A stretch of 64,000 nucleotides of DNA from Gemmatimonadota bacterium (GTDB taxonomy: Bacteria > Gemmatimonadota > Gemmatimonadetes > Longimicrobiales > Gaopeijiaceae). Location of the stretch: the NCBI GenBank assembly GCA_028874905.1, contig JAPPGZ010000073.1:124001-188000 (forward strand). Reading direction: 5' to 3'. Under the pieces are notes generated by a model that was not told where the DNA came from, did no database searches, and saw only the letters and a program-made list of their open reading frames with translations. Below are positions 35,119-44,247 of this stretch, piece after piece. Each line of letters begins with the position of its first letter. Within the stretch, counting starts at the first letter, position 1. The position numbers and the translations under genes are program-made.

Positions 35119-35919
35119 TCACGGCACGGCTTCCGCCCAATGATCCTCCGGTATGATCGCCAGGCCTGTTCGATCCCGGTATTCCACTGCCCTCTCGATC
35201 TTCCGTCCGAACGATCCATGTTTCCAATCGCGGCTGGCAAAAGTACCTATCACTAGGTAGTCCGTCTTTAGCGTGATGTTGTTCTTCCACGAACCGCCAA
35301 GATCGTCCACGGTATCACGGCATGCCGCCCGCGGGCCGTAGGCGAACCGGCCAGAGAATACGAAGAGCCGGCCGGGAATCTCCACCGATGGCAGCGGCGA
35401 ATCGAAGGGCAGCGATGAGGGTGCCTGCTTTGCCTCGACTCCAATTGTCTGGCCGGAGAGCCCCAGCATGATTTCTGCCAACTCCTGTCGTTCCTCGTCG
35501 TCTATCACGCCATCTTCGAGTATCCGATCAAGGCGGCGAGCGATCTGGTTCCCCGGCCACCGGCCCACGATATCCGGGTGTTGGCCGAACCACTTCTGCA
35601 GGGAGACCGCCTCGCTGTCCGTGACCACCCCGTCCATGATGATTCCACGGGCGATTCCGAGCATTTCCTGGAGATCCCGCTCGTAGCGCATTCGGTGCAG
35701 GAATTCAGCGGGGGGCTGGCCATGAGCGTCAGTTCGTCCGTGGAATCCGGATCGTCCCTGTCTCCGCAGCCACTCGATTGTATCACTGGCCTCCTGGAAG
35801 CTCTTGACGGCGTCGGCGTCTCCTCCAAGATTCTCGATGTAGGCCAACTGGCTCGACGTCGGCCGACCGTTCAGCACATTGCGAATCCGCCACTTCAGGC
35901 GATCAATCATCTCGGTCAT
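35119..35919 (-). CDS. TerB-like plus BRCT domain protein
   Basis: This 266-aa protein (start at 35919; 35910 also possible) has a middle helical TerB-like part (GIIMDGVVTDSEAVSL, LEDGVIDDEERQELAEIM, both with EF-hand-like DGxxxxxE spacing) and a C-terminal BRCT domain of the DNA-ligase/RFC1 type: LFVFSGRFAYGPRAACRDTV, LGGSWKNNITLKTDYLVIG and a closing Trp in EDHWAE. BRCT domains of this type bind DNA ends or phosphoproteins. It follows a 70-aa gene and the J-domain gene on the same strand with small gaps, suggesting one transcript. Confidence 0.85.
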   Translation of the reverse strand: MTEMIDRLKWRIRNVLNGRPTSSQLAYIENLGGDADAVKSFQEASDTIEWLRRQGRSGFHGRTDAHGQPPAEFLHRMRYERDLQEMLGIARGIIMDGVVTDSEAVSLQKWFGQHPDIVGRWPGNQIARRLDRILEDGVIDDEERQELAEIMLGLSGQTIGVEAKQAPSSLPFDSPLPSVEIPGRLFVFSGRFAYGPRAACRDTVDDLGGSWKNNITLKTDYLVIGTFASRDWKHGSFGRKIERAVEYRDRTGLAIIPEDHWAEAVP

Positions 35920-35962
35920 CCACTTTCGTGTCCATGTGATTAAGCACCTCAGAATACAGCCA

Positions 35963-36175
35963 TTATTCGCCTCGAAACTGCTCCACGTCACCCTCCGGTG
36001 GCGTGCCTGCCGACGGCGTCTTTCCCGTCCGCATTTGGATCAGGTCCCGGAGTCCGTCCCTCTGCCTTGCGATCTGTTCGACCCACTCGTTTCTGACACG
36101 ATCACCGGCGAGCAGGTCGAGCACGGTTCCCAATCCCCGTTTGACACCCCGCAGAAAGTGTTGCTGTTTATTCAT
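35963..36175 (-). CDS. Small hypothetical protein
   Basis: A 70-aa, mostly helical and basic protein (NKQQHFLRGVKRGLGTVLDL then RVRNEWVEQIARQRDGL). AAGGAGGA precedes the ATG at 36175; the earlier ATG at 36196 overlaps that ribosome site and is less likely. It lies between the J-domain gene and the TerB/BRCT gene. No family is recognised. Confidence 0.65.
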   Translation of the reverse strand: MNKQQHFLRGVKRGLGTVLDLLAGDRVRNEWVEQIARQRDGLRDLIQMRTGKTPSAGTPPEGDVEQFRGE

Positions 36176-36293
36176 GGCTGCCCATTCCTCCTTCATGGCT
36201 GGCGAGTTTTTGGATCGAAGCGTTAGGTGTACTTGGGGTGCCATATGCGCAGCAACGGCGTGACTCGCAACTCTCAGTAATAGACCACGCGGA

Positions 36294-38405
36294 TCACTTG
36301 GTCGGGGTCCGCTGCTCCCACCAAGTCGGAACTCCTTCAACAAGGGCACGTCTTTGGCGGGACTCGACGACCATGCCCTTGTCGGTGTTGTAGACGCGGC
36401 GGATCGGGTCCTTCGAGAGTACGGTCCCGAGATGGCGGCCGTCCTCACTGAACCAGCGCAGACTCTTCTTTTCGAGCAATCCGAACGCTGTCTGTGCCAC
36501 GATCAAGTCACCGCCGTCCAATGTGTCGACCAAGGCGTGGAGGGTGTCATCCCGTAGCACATAGAGCCGCGTATCGGTGAGCAAGTAGAGATAGTCGCCA
36601 GTATCCACGATTCTGCGCGGCACGCTGCCGATGTCGTACACCCGCTGGGCCTCGCCCCTCTCGTCGACCAGAAAGACCCGCCCGGAGTAGCCAGCCAGGT
36701 AGACAGCGTCCGATCGAGCGGCGAACGCCGCGGCGTAGATCCAGTCGGACGCGTGGATTTCTCCAACGTGCAGACCGACGCTGACGGTAAACCTGATTCC
36801 GTCTACGTCGATCTCGTGGCGATCTATCTGCTGGACGAATGTAGCGCCGGTGTAGGTCGATAGCGCACTTGAATCGACACCAGTGAGCACCTCACCCGCC
36901 CATGTGAGTGTCTTCATCCGCCCTTCGGCTTCGGGATCCCCCGGGTTGAGGTCCGGATGCCACTTCTTGGCCAATGCCCGATACCGCTGCTTCAGATCCT
37001 CTGATGTAAGGGGAAGAGAGAGATCCATGATCGTGAGCGCCTTGTCCACGTCGGCGCTCATCCAGAATTCATTGCTCGACACGGCCGCCGGCGCCCAGCC
37101 CTCTTTGATCGGTAGCCGGGTTCCCCAGAGTCCTTGTCCGTTCAAGTCCACGCACCAGGCCTCGTCCACTGCGGTGAACAGGTAGCGATTCGCACCCTGT
37201 GAGAGCGCGACACACCGTATGTGGTTCTTGAGTTGGTCATCGGAGATCTCAAGACGCTTCCTCAAGGCGACGACCTCGGGGGCATCGACGAGGCTTGTTT
37301 CCAACGCTACCTCGAGGTTGTCGCTGTATGCGTGGACTACAGTGTCCCGGGACATGGCGATCAGCCCCTGGCCGAGTGAGTGGACTCCTATACGGTAGAC
37401 GTCGTGCAGAAGCCCCTTCATTGCCTCTACCTCGCCTCCACGGTTGTAGCGCAGAGCGGCGGCCTCGATTTGGCCTAGACCGGCGGCATTGCCGAGGTCG
37501 TCGATCATCATCAGTCCCGAGTCGACCGGATGCATCCGTCGGAACGCTGGGTCCGGGCGGCGTGCCATGGGGATCATCTCGACCTGCGCGACTCTCCAGT
37601 CGGCGTCGCGAATCTCGAACTGCTCCTCCAACGGTGAGGCGGTTGCTCGTTCGCGCTGCACCTCCGCCGCCTCCCACCGCGACGGAGACCGTGGCAACGG
37701 GATGTACGTGAGCGACTCGACATCGATTTCGATCTTTCGCGGTGGCTCGCGATCGATTCGGTGTGACCGGACTTCTCGCTTGGGCGGAGCCTCTGGGATA
37801 TCTGGCGAGTCCGGCGGCAGGAGCCGGTAGGTGCGACCAGCCTTCACCCGCACGATTCTGCCCGCCTTCTCCAGGTAAGAGATCAGCCTCGCGACCCGAT
37901 GACCGTCCTGCTCGCCGATCAACCCCTTGACCTCGGTCTGACGGCAGTTCGGATTTGCGGCGACCACCTCCTGGATCGATTCGAACAACCGTCGATCATG
38001 TCGGTGCCCCTCGACCTTTTCCGCCCACGGCTCAAGCTCAGGCATCGATGCTACGATCTCACTCATGCGCCTTAGGCCTTCTCGGTCGTTCAGGAGGGCC
38101 AGAATCGTCCCGCCCTGCTGGAGGCCTGGAATCGAACTGACGTGAAGTGATCCGTAGTCTCGGACCGTCTTCTTCACCCATTGAGGGATATACCGGAGGT
38201 TCTCGCGGGCGAGTTCGGCGGCGGTCTCGTAGTCTGGTTTGGAGATCGCGGCTTGCATCTCAGCCATCGAGTCGAAATAGCGATCGCTGATGCCGACTGG
38301 GCGTGAGGCCGACGAGCGGTGGCGGAACGTCTCCTCGTTACTGCCTCGCTGGCGGTGGTCTGGACCGTTGTCGGTTCCCAGAAGGCGTCTGATCAAGCGG
38401 AGCAT
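36294..38405 (-). CDS. Winged-helix and beta-propeller protein with an inserted J domain
   Basis: This 703-aa protein has an N-terminal helical region (about 45-135), a winged-helix-like domain (about 138-195: IQEVVAANPNCRQTEVKGLI, LEKAGRIVRVKAGRTYRLL), then repeated propeller-like strands from about 290 to the end. Inside the propeller lies a J domain (about 456-510) with the Hsp70-activating HPD at 483-485 in ALAKKWHPDLNPGD. J domains recruit DnaK. A J domain embedded in a propeller, with a DNA-binding-like domain, is not an architecture I recognise. It appears to be in one transcript with the small gene and the TerB/BRCT gene; the Rad50-like gene is upstream. Confidence 0.8.
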   Translation of the reverse strand: MLRLIRRLLGTDNGPDHRQRGSNEETFRHRSSASRPVGISDRYFDSMAEMQAAISKPDYETAAELARENLRYIPQWVKKTVRDYGSLHVSSIPGLQQGGTILALLNDREGLRRMSEIVASMPELEPWAEKVEGHRHDRRLFESIQEVVAANPNCRQTEVKGLIGEQDGHRVARLISYLEKAGRIVRVKAGRTYRLLPPDSPDIPEAPPKREVRSHRIDREPPRKIEIDVESLTYIPLPRSPSRWEAAEVQRERATASPLEEQFEIRDADWRVAQVEMIPMARRPDPAFRRMHPVDSGLMMIDDLGNAAGLGQIEAAALRYNRGGEVEAMKGLLHDVYRIGVHSLGQGLIAMSRDTVVHAYSDNLEVALETSLVDAPEVVALRKRLEISDDQLKNHIRCVALSQGANRYLFTAVDEAWCVDLNGQGLWGTRLPIKEGWAPAAVSSNEFWMSADVDKALTIMDLSLPLTSEDLKQRYRALAKKWHPDLNPGDPEAEGRMKTLTWAGEVLTGVDSSALSTYTGATFVQQIDRHEIDVDGIRFTVSVGLHVGEIHASDWIYAAAFAARSDAVYLAGYSGRVFLVDERGEAQRVYDIGSVPRRIVDTGDYLYLLTDTRLYVLRDDTLHALVDTLDGGDLIVAQTAFGLLEKKSLRWFSEDGRHLGTVLSKDPIRRVYNTDKGMVVESRQRRALVEGVPTWWEQRTPTK

Positions 38406-38486
38406 TGTCCCTCCGTGTGGTTACGGGTGCCCCACGGCAGTAGTCGCTGACACGGCGTGGCTAGGACTCCTCCCTCTCCTCCACCC

Positions 38487-40934
38487 TTACTTCACCTTCA
38501 GATTCACCATCATACTCCCGCAATCACACCGCAGGCTCTCCGCAGTGCCCTTTCTTGGCGCGACGTAGAGCCAAGACTCGCACGACGAACAACGCAGCTC
38601 CGCCAGCAAGCGCTTGAACGCTTCGACTACCTCTCTGAATTCCGCCTTCGTGAATTGCGCCCACTCGTTGAAATGGATGGCTCTGTTGAGGACCCACTGC
38701 TCGCCTTGGTAGGCATCCAGAGCCTCCTTCCTAGAGTTTTGTAGGGCTACGACCTGCGCCTCGGCTGCCTCGCTGCCCCACTTCTTCGCTGCCTTCACAC
38801 CGAGCTTTAGTAGTTGCCCGTGGCGCCCGATGACCGCCGAGATCAGGTCGCCTGCATCGTACGAGAAGTCACCACGGAAGGGCGGTTTCGCTCCGAGTCG
38901 ATCCGCCAGCTCCGCGCCGATGTACTCCATGTGTCGCCGTAGCCGGCCTGCGGCAACGGGCGTTTCACCTTTGGCGACATCGGACTCGATCTCGTCCCAA
39001 ATTCCCGCCGTCTGCTCCACGATCGGGCCCGTCTCGACGCTCCAATTCTGTAGAGTCAAACCGCCCCTCGACTCGACAAGCCCCTCGGTCTGCATCTGCT
39101 TTGCCCAGACCCTGTCGTGCGTCGTGATGATGAACTGGGTGTCCGGGAAGTGTGCTTTCAGCAATCGGCAGAACTCCTTCCGGTGACCACGGTCGACGGA
39201 CATCACCACATCGTCGAGGACCGCGAATCGGAAGCGGTCGCCGAGAAGATGCTTCATCAGCGCGAGGTAGAGGCACACCCCCATCCCGTCCTGGTGTCCC
39301 TCACTGTGGTAGGCGGCGGGGGCATGCAGGCCCGTGTCGTGGAAAGCCACCTGGAGATCCAGGCCCGCCTCGGCCTGGTCCAGCTTCACTTCGAATCCGC
39401 CCTCGTCCTCCGCGTTGATCTCCCGGTAGTATCTGCCGAACCGATCTTCCACAGACCGATACAACTCGCTCAGGTACGCGTCCGCCACGTCGCAGTACGT
39501 CTTGTACGTGGCCCTTCCCGCTTTGACCGTGAGCTCCGCACGCGTTCGTTCGCGCTGCGCAGTCTGCCAAGCCGAAAAGCGATCCTGAGCGCGCGTCAGG
39601 AAGGTCTGCGCCGCGACCTCCGCGCTCTGGTCCGGCGTGCTCTCGATCATTTGTTGGAGGGCATCGAGTTGGTCGTCGACGGCGTTTGGCGCCACGGTCC
39701 ATCCGTCCTCCAGCCGGTCGCGGCGCTCGGCAATTGACGCAACCGTGTCCAACCCGCCCGCGAAGGCCCTCAGATCCGAGGACCATCTCGCAAGCTCCTC
39801 GCCGAGCTCTTCCAAACCGTAGCGCTCGCCCAGAGGCTGTACGGGATCTATGAGCGCCGCAATTCGCTTCGCCTCGTCGGCGATCGCGGCGCCGTTGTCC
39901 AGCAGGCGTCGCCGGAGTGCCTTCGCTTCGTCGGCCTTGGCGAGCTTGGCGCGCAGGTGCGCCTTCAACGCTTCCACATCCTGCCAGCTGCTGTCGCAGA
40001 GCGGGCAGTCTGCGTTGTCCGCCAGCCGCAGTCCCGCCTCGACGAACGAGCGTCGAGTGATCGCTTCCAGGAGTGCCGGGTCACTGTCCAATGTGTCGAG
40101 GTCGCGCACGACACTTCGGACCGCGTCCTGACTGAGTGTGGCCAGGTCTGCCACGGCGCTCCGTAACGCTTCCACATCCCGAAGTGCGGAGTTCCTGTTG
40201 AAGCCCCCGTCGCCGGACGCCTCCAGGGTGCCGGCGGTGAAATCGGTATCCGGCACCAAGCGCGTGATCTCGCCGAGACCGAGGATTCCACGGTGCTGGT
40301 TGATTGCCGCGAGGATGTCCTCTGGTCTGGGTGAGGTGATATCAAGATGGAGGCGAAGCGCGTCCTCTGCGGTTCCGAGGGCACTCTTCGTGTGTCGTGC
40401 TGCGGTAGTGAGCTTGTTGAGGGCGGTCTTCAACACCCCGCGGGTCTGCCCGATGGCCTCCAGCTTCAGAAGCTCCTGGATCTCCTTCGACCGTTGCGCG
40501 GCCTCGACTATGATGTACTTGATGATCTCCCGACGTGTCAGCGTCAGCTCGGGATGATCGGCAACCTCTTCGATGATGCCCCTGATCTCGGGCTCGTCGG
40601 GCGCGAGGGTGAAGGCCCGTGGGTTCTTCACGTTCCGCGTCAAGACGGCCGACTTGTCCAACTCAGGCACGTAGAACTGAAGCGAGACCTCGGCGGAGGC
40701 GGGATCATGGCGACGGTCCACGTGGGGGCCGTGCGTCTTCACGCTCAGCCCACGGGTGCCCTTGCCGGAGAGCCGGGACATGACCCCCGTCAAGGCGAAC
40801 TCAATGGCATCGACCAAGCCACTCTTGCCCGACCCATTCGGCCCGGAGACGACGAAGTTCTTCCGGTCGGGCTTGACCTCCAGATCGCGGATTCCCCTGA
40901 GTTCCCGAATCGCAACCGACTCAATCTGAATCAC
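38487..40934 (-). CDS. Rad50/SMC-like ATPase with zinc hook and C-terminal zinc ribbon
   Basis: This 815-aa protein has Walker A GPNGSGKS (31-38), coiled-coil arms with a zinc-hook CPLC (310-313), a signature region YHSEGHQDGMGVCLYLAL (about 542-559) in place of LSGGQ, Walker B FAVLDDVVMSVD (570-581) and an H-loop TTHDR. After this comes an extra helical region and a C-terminal ribbon with CSSC and CDC. Rad50-like ATPases of this size act in DNA-end sensing and in Lamassu-type defence. Its start overlaps the 61-aa gene by 14 bp. No nuclease gene is directly beside it; the J-domain gene follows. Confidence 0.88.
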   Translation of the reverse strand: MIQIESVAIRELRGIRDLEVKPDRKNFVVSGPNGSGKSGLVDAIEFALTGVMSRLSGKGTRGLSVKTHGPHVDRRHDPASAEVSLQFYVPELDKSAVLTRNVKNPRAFTLAPDEPEIRGIIEEVADHPELTLTRREIIKYIIVEAAQRSKEIQELLKLEAIGQTRGVLKTALNKLTTAARHTKSALGTAEDALRLHLDITSPRPEDILAAINQHRGILGLGEITRLVPDTDFTAGTLEASGDGGFNRNSALRDVEALRSAVADLATLSQDAVRSVVRDLDTLDSDPALLEAITRRSFVEAGLRLADNADCPLCDSSWQDVEALKAHLRAKLAKADEAKALRRRLLDNGAAIADEAKRIAALIDPVQPLGERYGLEELGEELARWSSDLRAFAGGLDTVASIAERRDRLEDGWTVAPNAVDDQLDALQQMIESTPDQSAEVAAQTFLTRAQDRFSAWQTAQRERTRAELTVKAGRATYKTYCDVADAYLSELYRSVEDRFGRYYREINAEDEGGFEVKLDQAEAGLDLQVAFHDTGLHAPAAYHSEGHQDGMGVCLYLALMKHLLGDRFRFAVLDDVVMSVDRGHRKEFCRLLKAHFPDTQFIITTHDRVWAKQMQTEGLVESRGGLTLQNWSVETGPIVEQTAGIWDEIESDVAKGETPVAAGRLRRHMEYIGAELADRLGAKPPFRGDFSYDAGDLISAVIGRHGQLLKLGVKAAKKWGSEAAEAQVVALQNSRKEALDAYQGEQWVLNRAIHFNEWAQFTKAEFREVVEAFKRLLAELRCSSCESWLYVAPRKGTAESLRCDCGSMMVNLKVK

Positions 40935-41106
40935 GGCTCGCCTCCTGGGCCGCCCTCTCGAAGATGGCCACGAAATCGTTGGCTTTCGGCTTCTTCTCCG
41001 CCGCGAGGAGGGTACGCAGCTCTTCGACCGTTGATTCGCTCACAGAGTCCGACTCCAAGAGCTTGCTGTAGAACGAATCGAGAATCTCGTCGAGTACCTT
41101 GGCCAT
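40921..41106 (-). CDS. 61-aa partner protein of the Rad50-like ATPase
   Basis: A small acidic helical protein (MAKVLDEILDSFYSKLLESD, then VEELRTLLAAEKK). Its end overlaps the ATPase start by 14 bp, so the two are coupled. A GGAGAAAC ribosome site precedes the ATG. No family is recognised; size and position suggest an accessory or inhibitory subunit, as small partners of Lamassu-type ATPases can be. Confidence 0.7.
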   Translation of the reverse strand: MAKVLDEILDSFYSKLLESDSVSESTVEELRTLLAAEKKPKANDFVAIFERAAQEASRDSD

Positions 41107-41547
41107 GCGCTGTTTCTCCGGTAGGGATGATCTCTGGGCGTCCGGTGTCCGACGGGGGAGGGTCAGGGTACCAAGATAGTGTTGGGAGGTGGTTTGGGGC
41201 GTTGGTCCGGCCGACGGCGGTCGAGCGGCGACCTTCCCAGCGGGTGAGTGGGGACGTTGGACTGATTCGTCGCTCGCTTCCGGGGCGCGTCGGTCACAGC
41301 GTTTGGCGATGCGGATGTAATGTAGACTTTACCAAATGTATACTTCAGTTGACATTTTCTCCGAACACCCATCGAACTCTCTGCGACTCGACGGCCCAGC
41401 TGGCCCGGTTGCTGGCCGAAAGCGGATTTCGTGCTCCGAGTCGGGCCATGTCCTGGTTCCTCTCTTGACATGTCCGAAGCCCCGTCGGAGCGTGATCCGC
41501 CGGACTTTCACCTGTAGGCCAGTTTCAACTCGACCAAAGGAGCTAGA
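41107..41547. other. Divergent intergenic region
   Basis: No gene is seen in these 441 bp between divergent genes. Around 41316-41355 there is an A+T-rich patch (AATGTAGACTTTACC, then GTATACTTCAGTTGACA) that probably holds promoter elements. The rest matches neighbouring GC. Confidence 0.45.
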
Positions 41548-42423
41548 ATGGCGGCCGGTTACGGCGATGGACGTGTGACGATAGGACAGAACATGGTAGG
41601 CCGGGTGGCGGTAACCAACGTCACAGCCGTCCCCGCGCTGAGCCCACGAATCCGCTTTGAGCTGTCTTGGACCTTGGGGCATCGCGTTCGCTCGCGGGAG
41701 GGGCTTCCGCCCGAGGAGTACCAGGTGATCGACTTTGGGGGCGAATTGCGAATGGAGTCAGACGATCTCTTCGTCGGCACACTCGTGCGAGACGGACCGA
41801 GACACTCACTCCGTTCACTCAGCTATGTGGATACCCGGACAGGATCCGTAGCTCTCGATCTAGGTATGGATCGGTTGGAACGGCTTGAAGAGCGTCGGGC
41901 TGGCGGTGCTCTCACAATGCAAATGAACCTATGGTCCCGCATCGAGATAGGCCCAACGACAACCGATGCGCGCATCGAGGGGATCCGGATGCAGATCCCG
42001 CGCGACGATTGGCTCACATCGCTGGCCGCACTCACCGGCGATCAGGTCGAGGTCCTAGAGATCCGTTACCACCTCCTGTACGCGGACCGTTACAGGTCTA
42101 GCCTCGCGGAGCTCCACCTCGCGCGAGATGCGGCGGAGCGAGGCGACTTCAACGGCGCAGTCCTACAGGCGCGCAAGGCAATCTACCTCATGGAGGAGTC
42201 GGTGAAGGCAGCGACCGGGGAAGTCCTCAAGGCCGCCCTGACGGAAAAGATCGACAAACGGCATGCGGACCTGTACGGTGGGATCGTCAAGCGCGCGAAG
42301 GACATGGGCAACATCACCGCGCACCGCGCCGAGGCTCGTGAGTACACCCGTGTCGAAGCCCTGTTCGCCATCCGGCTCGCGACCATCACGCTGGAGGTCG
42401 TGGCAGGGCTGTTGGCGGAGTAA
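41548..42423 (+). CDS. Hypothetical protein with a HEPN-like C-terminal helical region
   Basis: This 291-aa protein starts at an ATG with an AAAGGAG ribosome site. The first 150 residues are beta-rich (VGRVAVTNVTAVPALSPRI, GTLVRDGPRHSLRSLSYVD). The C-terminal 120 residues are long helices (HLARDAAERGDFNGAVLQAR, KAIYLMEESVKAATGEVLK) like HEPN or TPR-type bundles, but without a clear RxxxxH site. It stands alone between divergent Rad50-like and convergent PIN genes. Function unknown. Confidence 0.72.
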   Translation: MAAGYGDGRVTIGQNMVGRVAVTNVTAVPALSPRIRFELSWTLGHRVRSREGLPPEEYQVIDFGGELRMESDDLFVGTLVRDGPRHSLRSLSYVDTRTGSVALDLGMDRLERLEERRAGGALTMQMNLWSRIEIGPTTTDARIEGIRMQIPRDDWLTSLAALTGDQVEVLEIRYHLLYADRYRSSLAELHLARDAAERGDFNGAVLQARKAIYLMEESVKAATGEVLKAALTEKIDKRHADLYGGIVKRAKDMGNITAHRAEAREYTRVEALFAIRLATITLEVVAGLLAE

Positions 42424-42518
42424 GGGCGAGGTCACGAACGGCGCGGGCACGCGTGGCTGGCGTTCGGGCCATCGGCGACCAGCCATACGCCCGCCGTCAC
42501 TGGAGCACCGCAGGCCAG

Positions 42519-43028
42519 TCACGGCAGCTTTTCAAGAGATCTCAGCCGCTTGGCGATTTCCTGTCGAGGTAGGAAGACGGTATTGTCGCTTTGCCAGCAC
42601 TTGAGGGCGTCCATCAGTTGGGATGTGGGGCAGGCATCCGTGACCGCCAGCTCGTCGACTACCCACAGTACGCCGTGCACGCGAAGACCTTGCCGGTTGG
42701 CCACCTTGCGGAGCTGGGCGTCTCCGGTCAGCAGGATCCCGCGATTCGCAAGCGCGGTGACCAGACAGAGACAGTCGTTTGCCGATAGGCCGCAGTGATC
42801 GTCCTTGAGGGCAAGAGCTTGCTCGACCTCAGCGGGCGTGAGGTCGTAAGTAGTCATTCCGTGTCTGTCTAGGTACTGCCATTCCTGGCCGGAGAAGTGG
42901 AGAACTTCCGACTCTCGTACCGGCAACGGGATCACGAGCCGGTAGGGCAGTCTGCAGAGAGCTTCCAGCAGCCCCCCTTTGCGGAGGTCGATCAGGCAGG
43001 AAGCGTCGTTCACGATGACGCAAGTCAC
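42519..43028 (-). CDS. PIN-like nuclease overlapping an XRE-ImmA/IrrE gene (cassette 2)
   Basis: This 169-aa protein has an N-terminal VIVNDASCLIDLRKGGL with the first acidic residue, a central LSANDCLCLVTALANRGILLTGD that supplies later acidic residues, and a helical tail. This is the PIN order also seen at 25684-26313, though the two sequences differ strongly. The ATG overlaps the XRE-ImmA/IrrE stop by 4 bp (43025-43028), so translation is coupled. Confidence 0.8.
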   Translation of the reverse strand: MTCVIVNDASCLIDLRKGGLLEALCRLPYRLVIPLPVRESEVLHFSGQEWQYLDRHGMTTYDLTPAEVEQALALKDDHCGLSANDCLCLVTALANRGILLTGDAQLRKVANRQGLRVHGVLWVVDELAVTDACPTSQLMDALKCWQSDNTVFLPRQEIAKRLRSLEKLP

Positions 43029-44104
43029 TGTCTAGCCGGGCCACTTATCTGCGCCTCGACCGCGTCGAGAGGCTCGTTGAGCAGGGCGGCGGCGCGGACC
43101 GGCGAAATCAGTTCTTCGCCTATGGCACGCCAGACGAGCTGCTTGAAGCGGTGAGGGGTTTCGAACGCTCCGAATCCGCAATCATCGCGGATGGGTTCTG
43201 GTTCGGATTTGCGCCAGGGGCGGGCGAAGGTACGAAACGCATGTGCCACGGTAGCGGGCTGTAGGACGCCGACCTGCCCGAGGCGGACCAGCATGGCAGA
43301 TGCCGAAACGCCGTAGGTGTGCTTGAGACGGATGATCTCGTAGTAGGTGATGCGGCGACGTCCGACTCCGACCTCCTCAAGGAGGTGGCGGCCCGGGACG
43401 AGGAAGGCGCCGGCGAACCGATTCATCGCTCTTTCGACCTTGATGGCCGGGTTGCCGGTCGAACGGATGATCCTGTGTGCGACTTCATGGGCGAGAGTGA
43501 GTCGCTTACGCTCTACGGTGGATTGGCTGGAGACCACGACCGCATCGGCGATGGGCCTGCCGCCTCGCAGGACTTGGCAAGCCAAGCCGCTGATCCGCTC
43601 GGGCAAATCGGCTTCGATGACCCTGATTCCCCTTTCTTCGAGTAGGGCGCACAGGCTGGGAACAGGGTCCCTACCGAGTTTCCACGCGTCGCGGAGTTCA
43701 TCGGCTCTCTGGTCGATCTCCTCTTCGGTAGCGACGCTGTCGTAGCGCAGGCCCGCGAACGAGTCGCCCCCCGGCGGGATGTCGAGAATGTCCTCGATGG
43801 CCAGATACCGCTCGAGGCTGTCGATCACCAGGGCTTCCGCCGTGGCTCTGTCACGAGCGCTGGTACTGGAATGCTTGCGGAACTCGAGCCCGTCGAGCGC
43901 CTCGACCTGGGCGCTCATGAGGAAGTCCAGCGAGACATCGAGCGCCCTCCCCAACCCCACCAACACCGCGGAGGAAGGCATCATCTTGCCAGCCTCGTAC
44001 TTGCTGATGGCCTGCGGGGTGACCTTCGGATCCATCCGCTCGGCGAGTGCCTTCATGGAAAGGCCTGCTCGCTTGCGGGCGAGTCGAAGTCGTCGTCCGA
44101 ACAT
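43025..44104 (-). CDS. XRE-HTH plus ImmA/IrrE metallopeptidase (cassette 2)
   Basis: This 359-aa protein has an N-terminal XRE helix-turn-helix (about 3-60: RRLRLARKRAGLSMKALAER, QAISKYEAGK) and a zinc peptidase domain with HEVAH at 206-210. The start at 44104 is supported by AGGAGAA just upstream; the longer open frame runs into the promoter. It is divergent from the ubiquitin-like operon across about 140 bp with a shared control region (44130-44158), so it probably regulates that operon as a cleavable or protease-type repressor. The PIN gene follows with a 4-bp overlap. Confidence 0.92.
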   Translation of the reverse strand: MFGRRLRLARKRAGLSMKALAERMDPKVTPQAISKYEAGKMMPSSAVLVGLGRALDVSLDFLMSAQVEALDGLEFRKHSSTSARDRATAEALVIDSLERYLAIEDILDIPPGGDSFAGLRYDSVATEEEIDQRADELRDAWKLGRDPVPSLCALLEERGIRVIEADLPERISGLACQVLRGGRPIADAVVVSSQSTVERKRLTLAHEVAHRIIRSTGNPAIKVERAMNRFAGAFLVPGRHLLEEVGVGRRRITYYEIIRLKHTYGVSASAMLVRLGQVGVLQPATVAHAFRTFARPWRKSEPEPIRDDCGFGAFETPHRFKQLVWRAIGEELISPVRAAALLNEPLDAVEAQISGPARQ

Positions 44105-44129
44105 GCGGTTCTCCTGGGTCTCGGGATGG

Positions 44130-44158
44130 TTGACAGATAATCTATCGTATTGTAGAGT
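44130..44158 (+). promoter_or_regulatory. Promoter of the ubiquitin-like operon
   Basis: A perfect -35 TTGACA (44130-44135), 17-bp spacer and -10-like TAGAGT (44153-44158) face the Ubl gene. The minus strand of the same stretch has TTGAAA and GATTAT 16 bp apart, facing the XRE-ImmA gene. GGTTGA and TCAACC arms bracket the region (about 44128 and 44161), and GATA/TATC half-sites lie in the spacer, making this a likely shared operator. Confidence 0.6.
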
Positions 44159-44247
44159 TTTCAACCATGGGTTTCAGTCTCCCGTCTCGCCCGGAGAATC
44201 GGGAGACGTGACGCTCCACAATGATAGCCAAGTCAGAGGAGGCGGGC

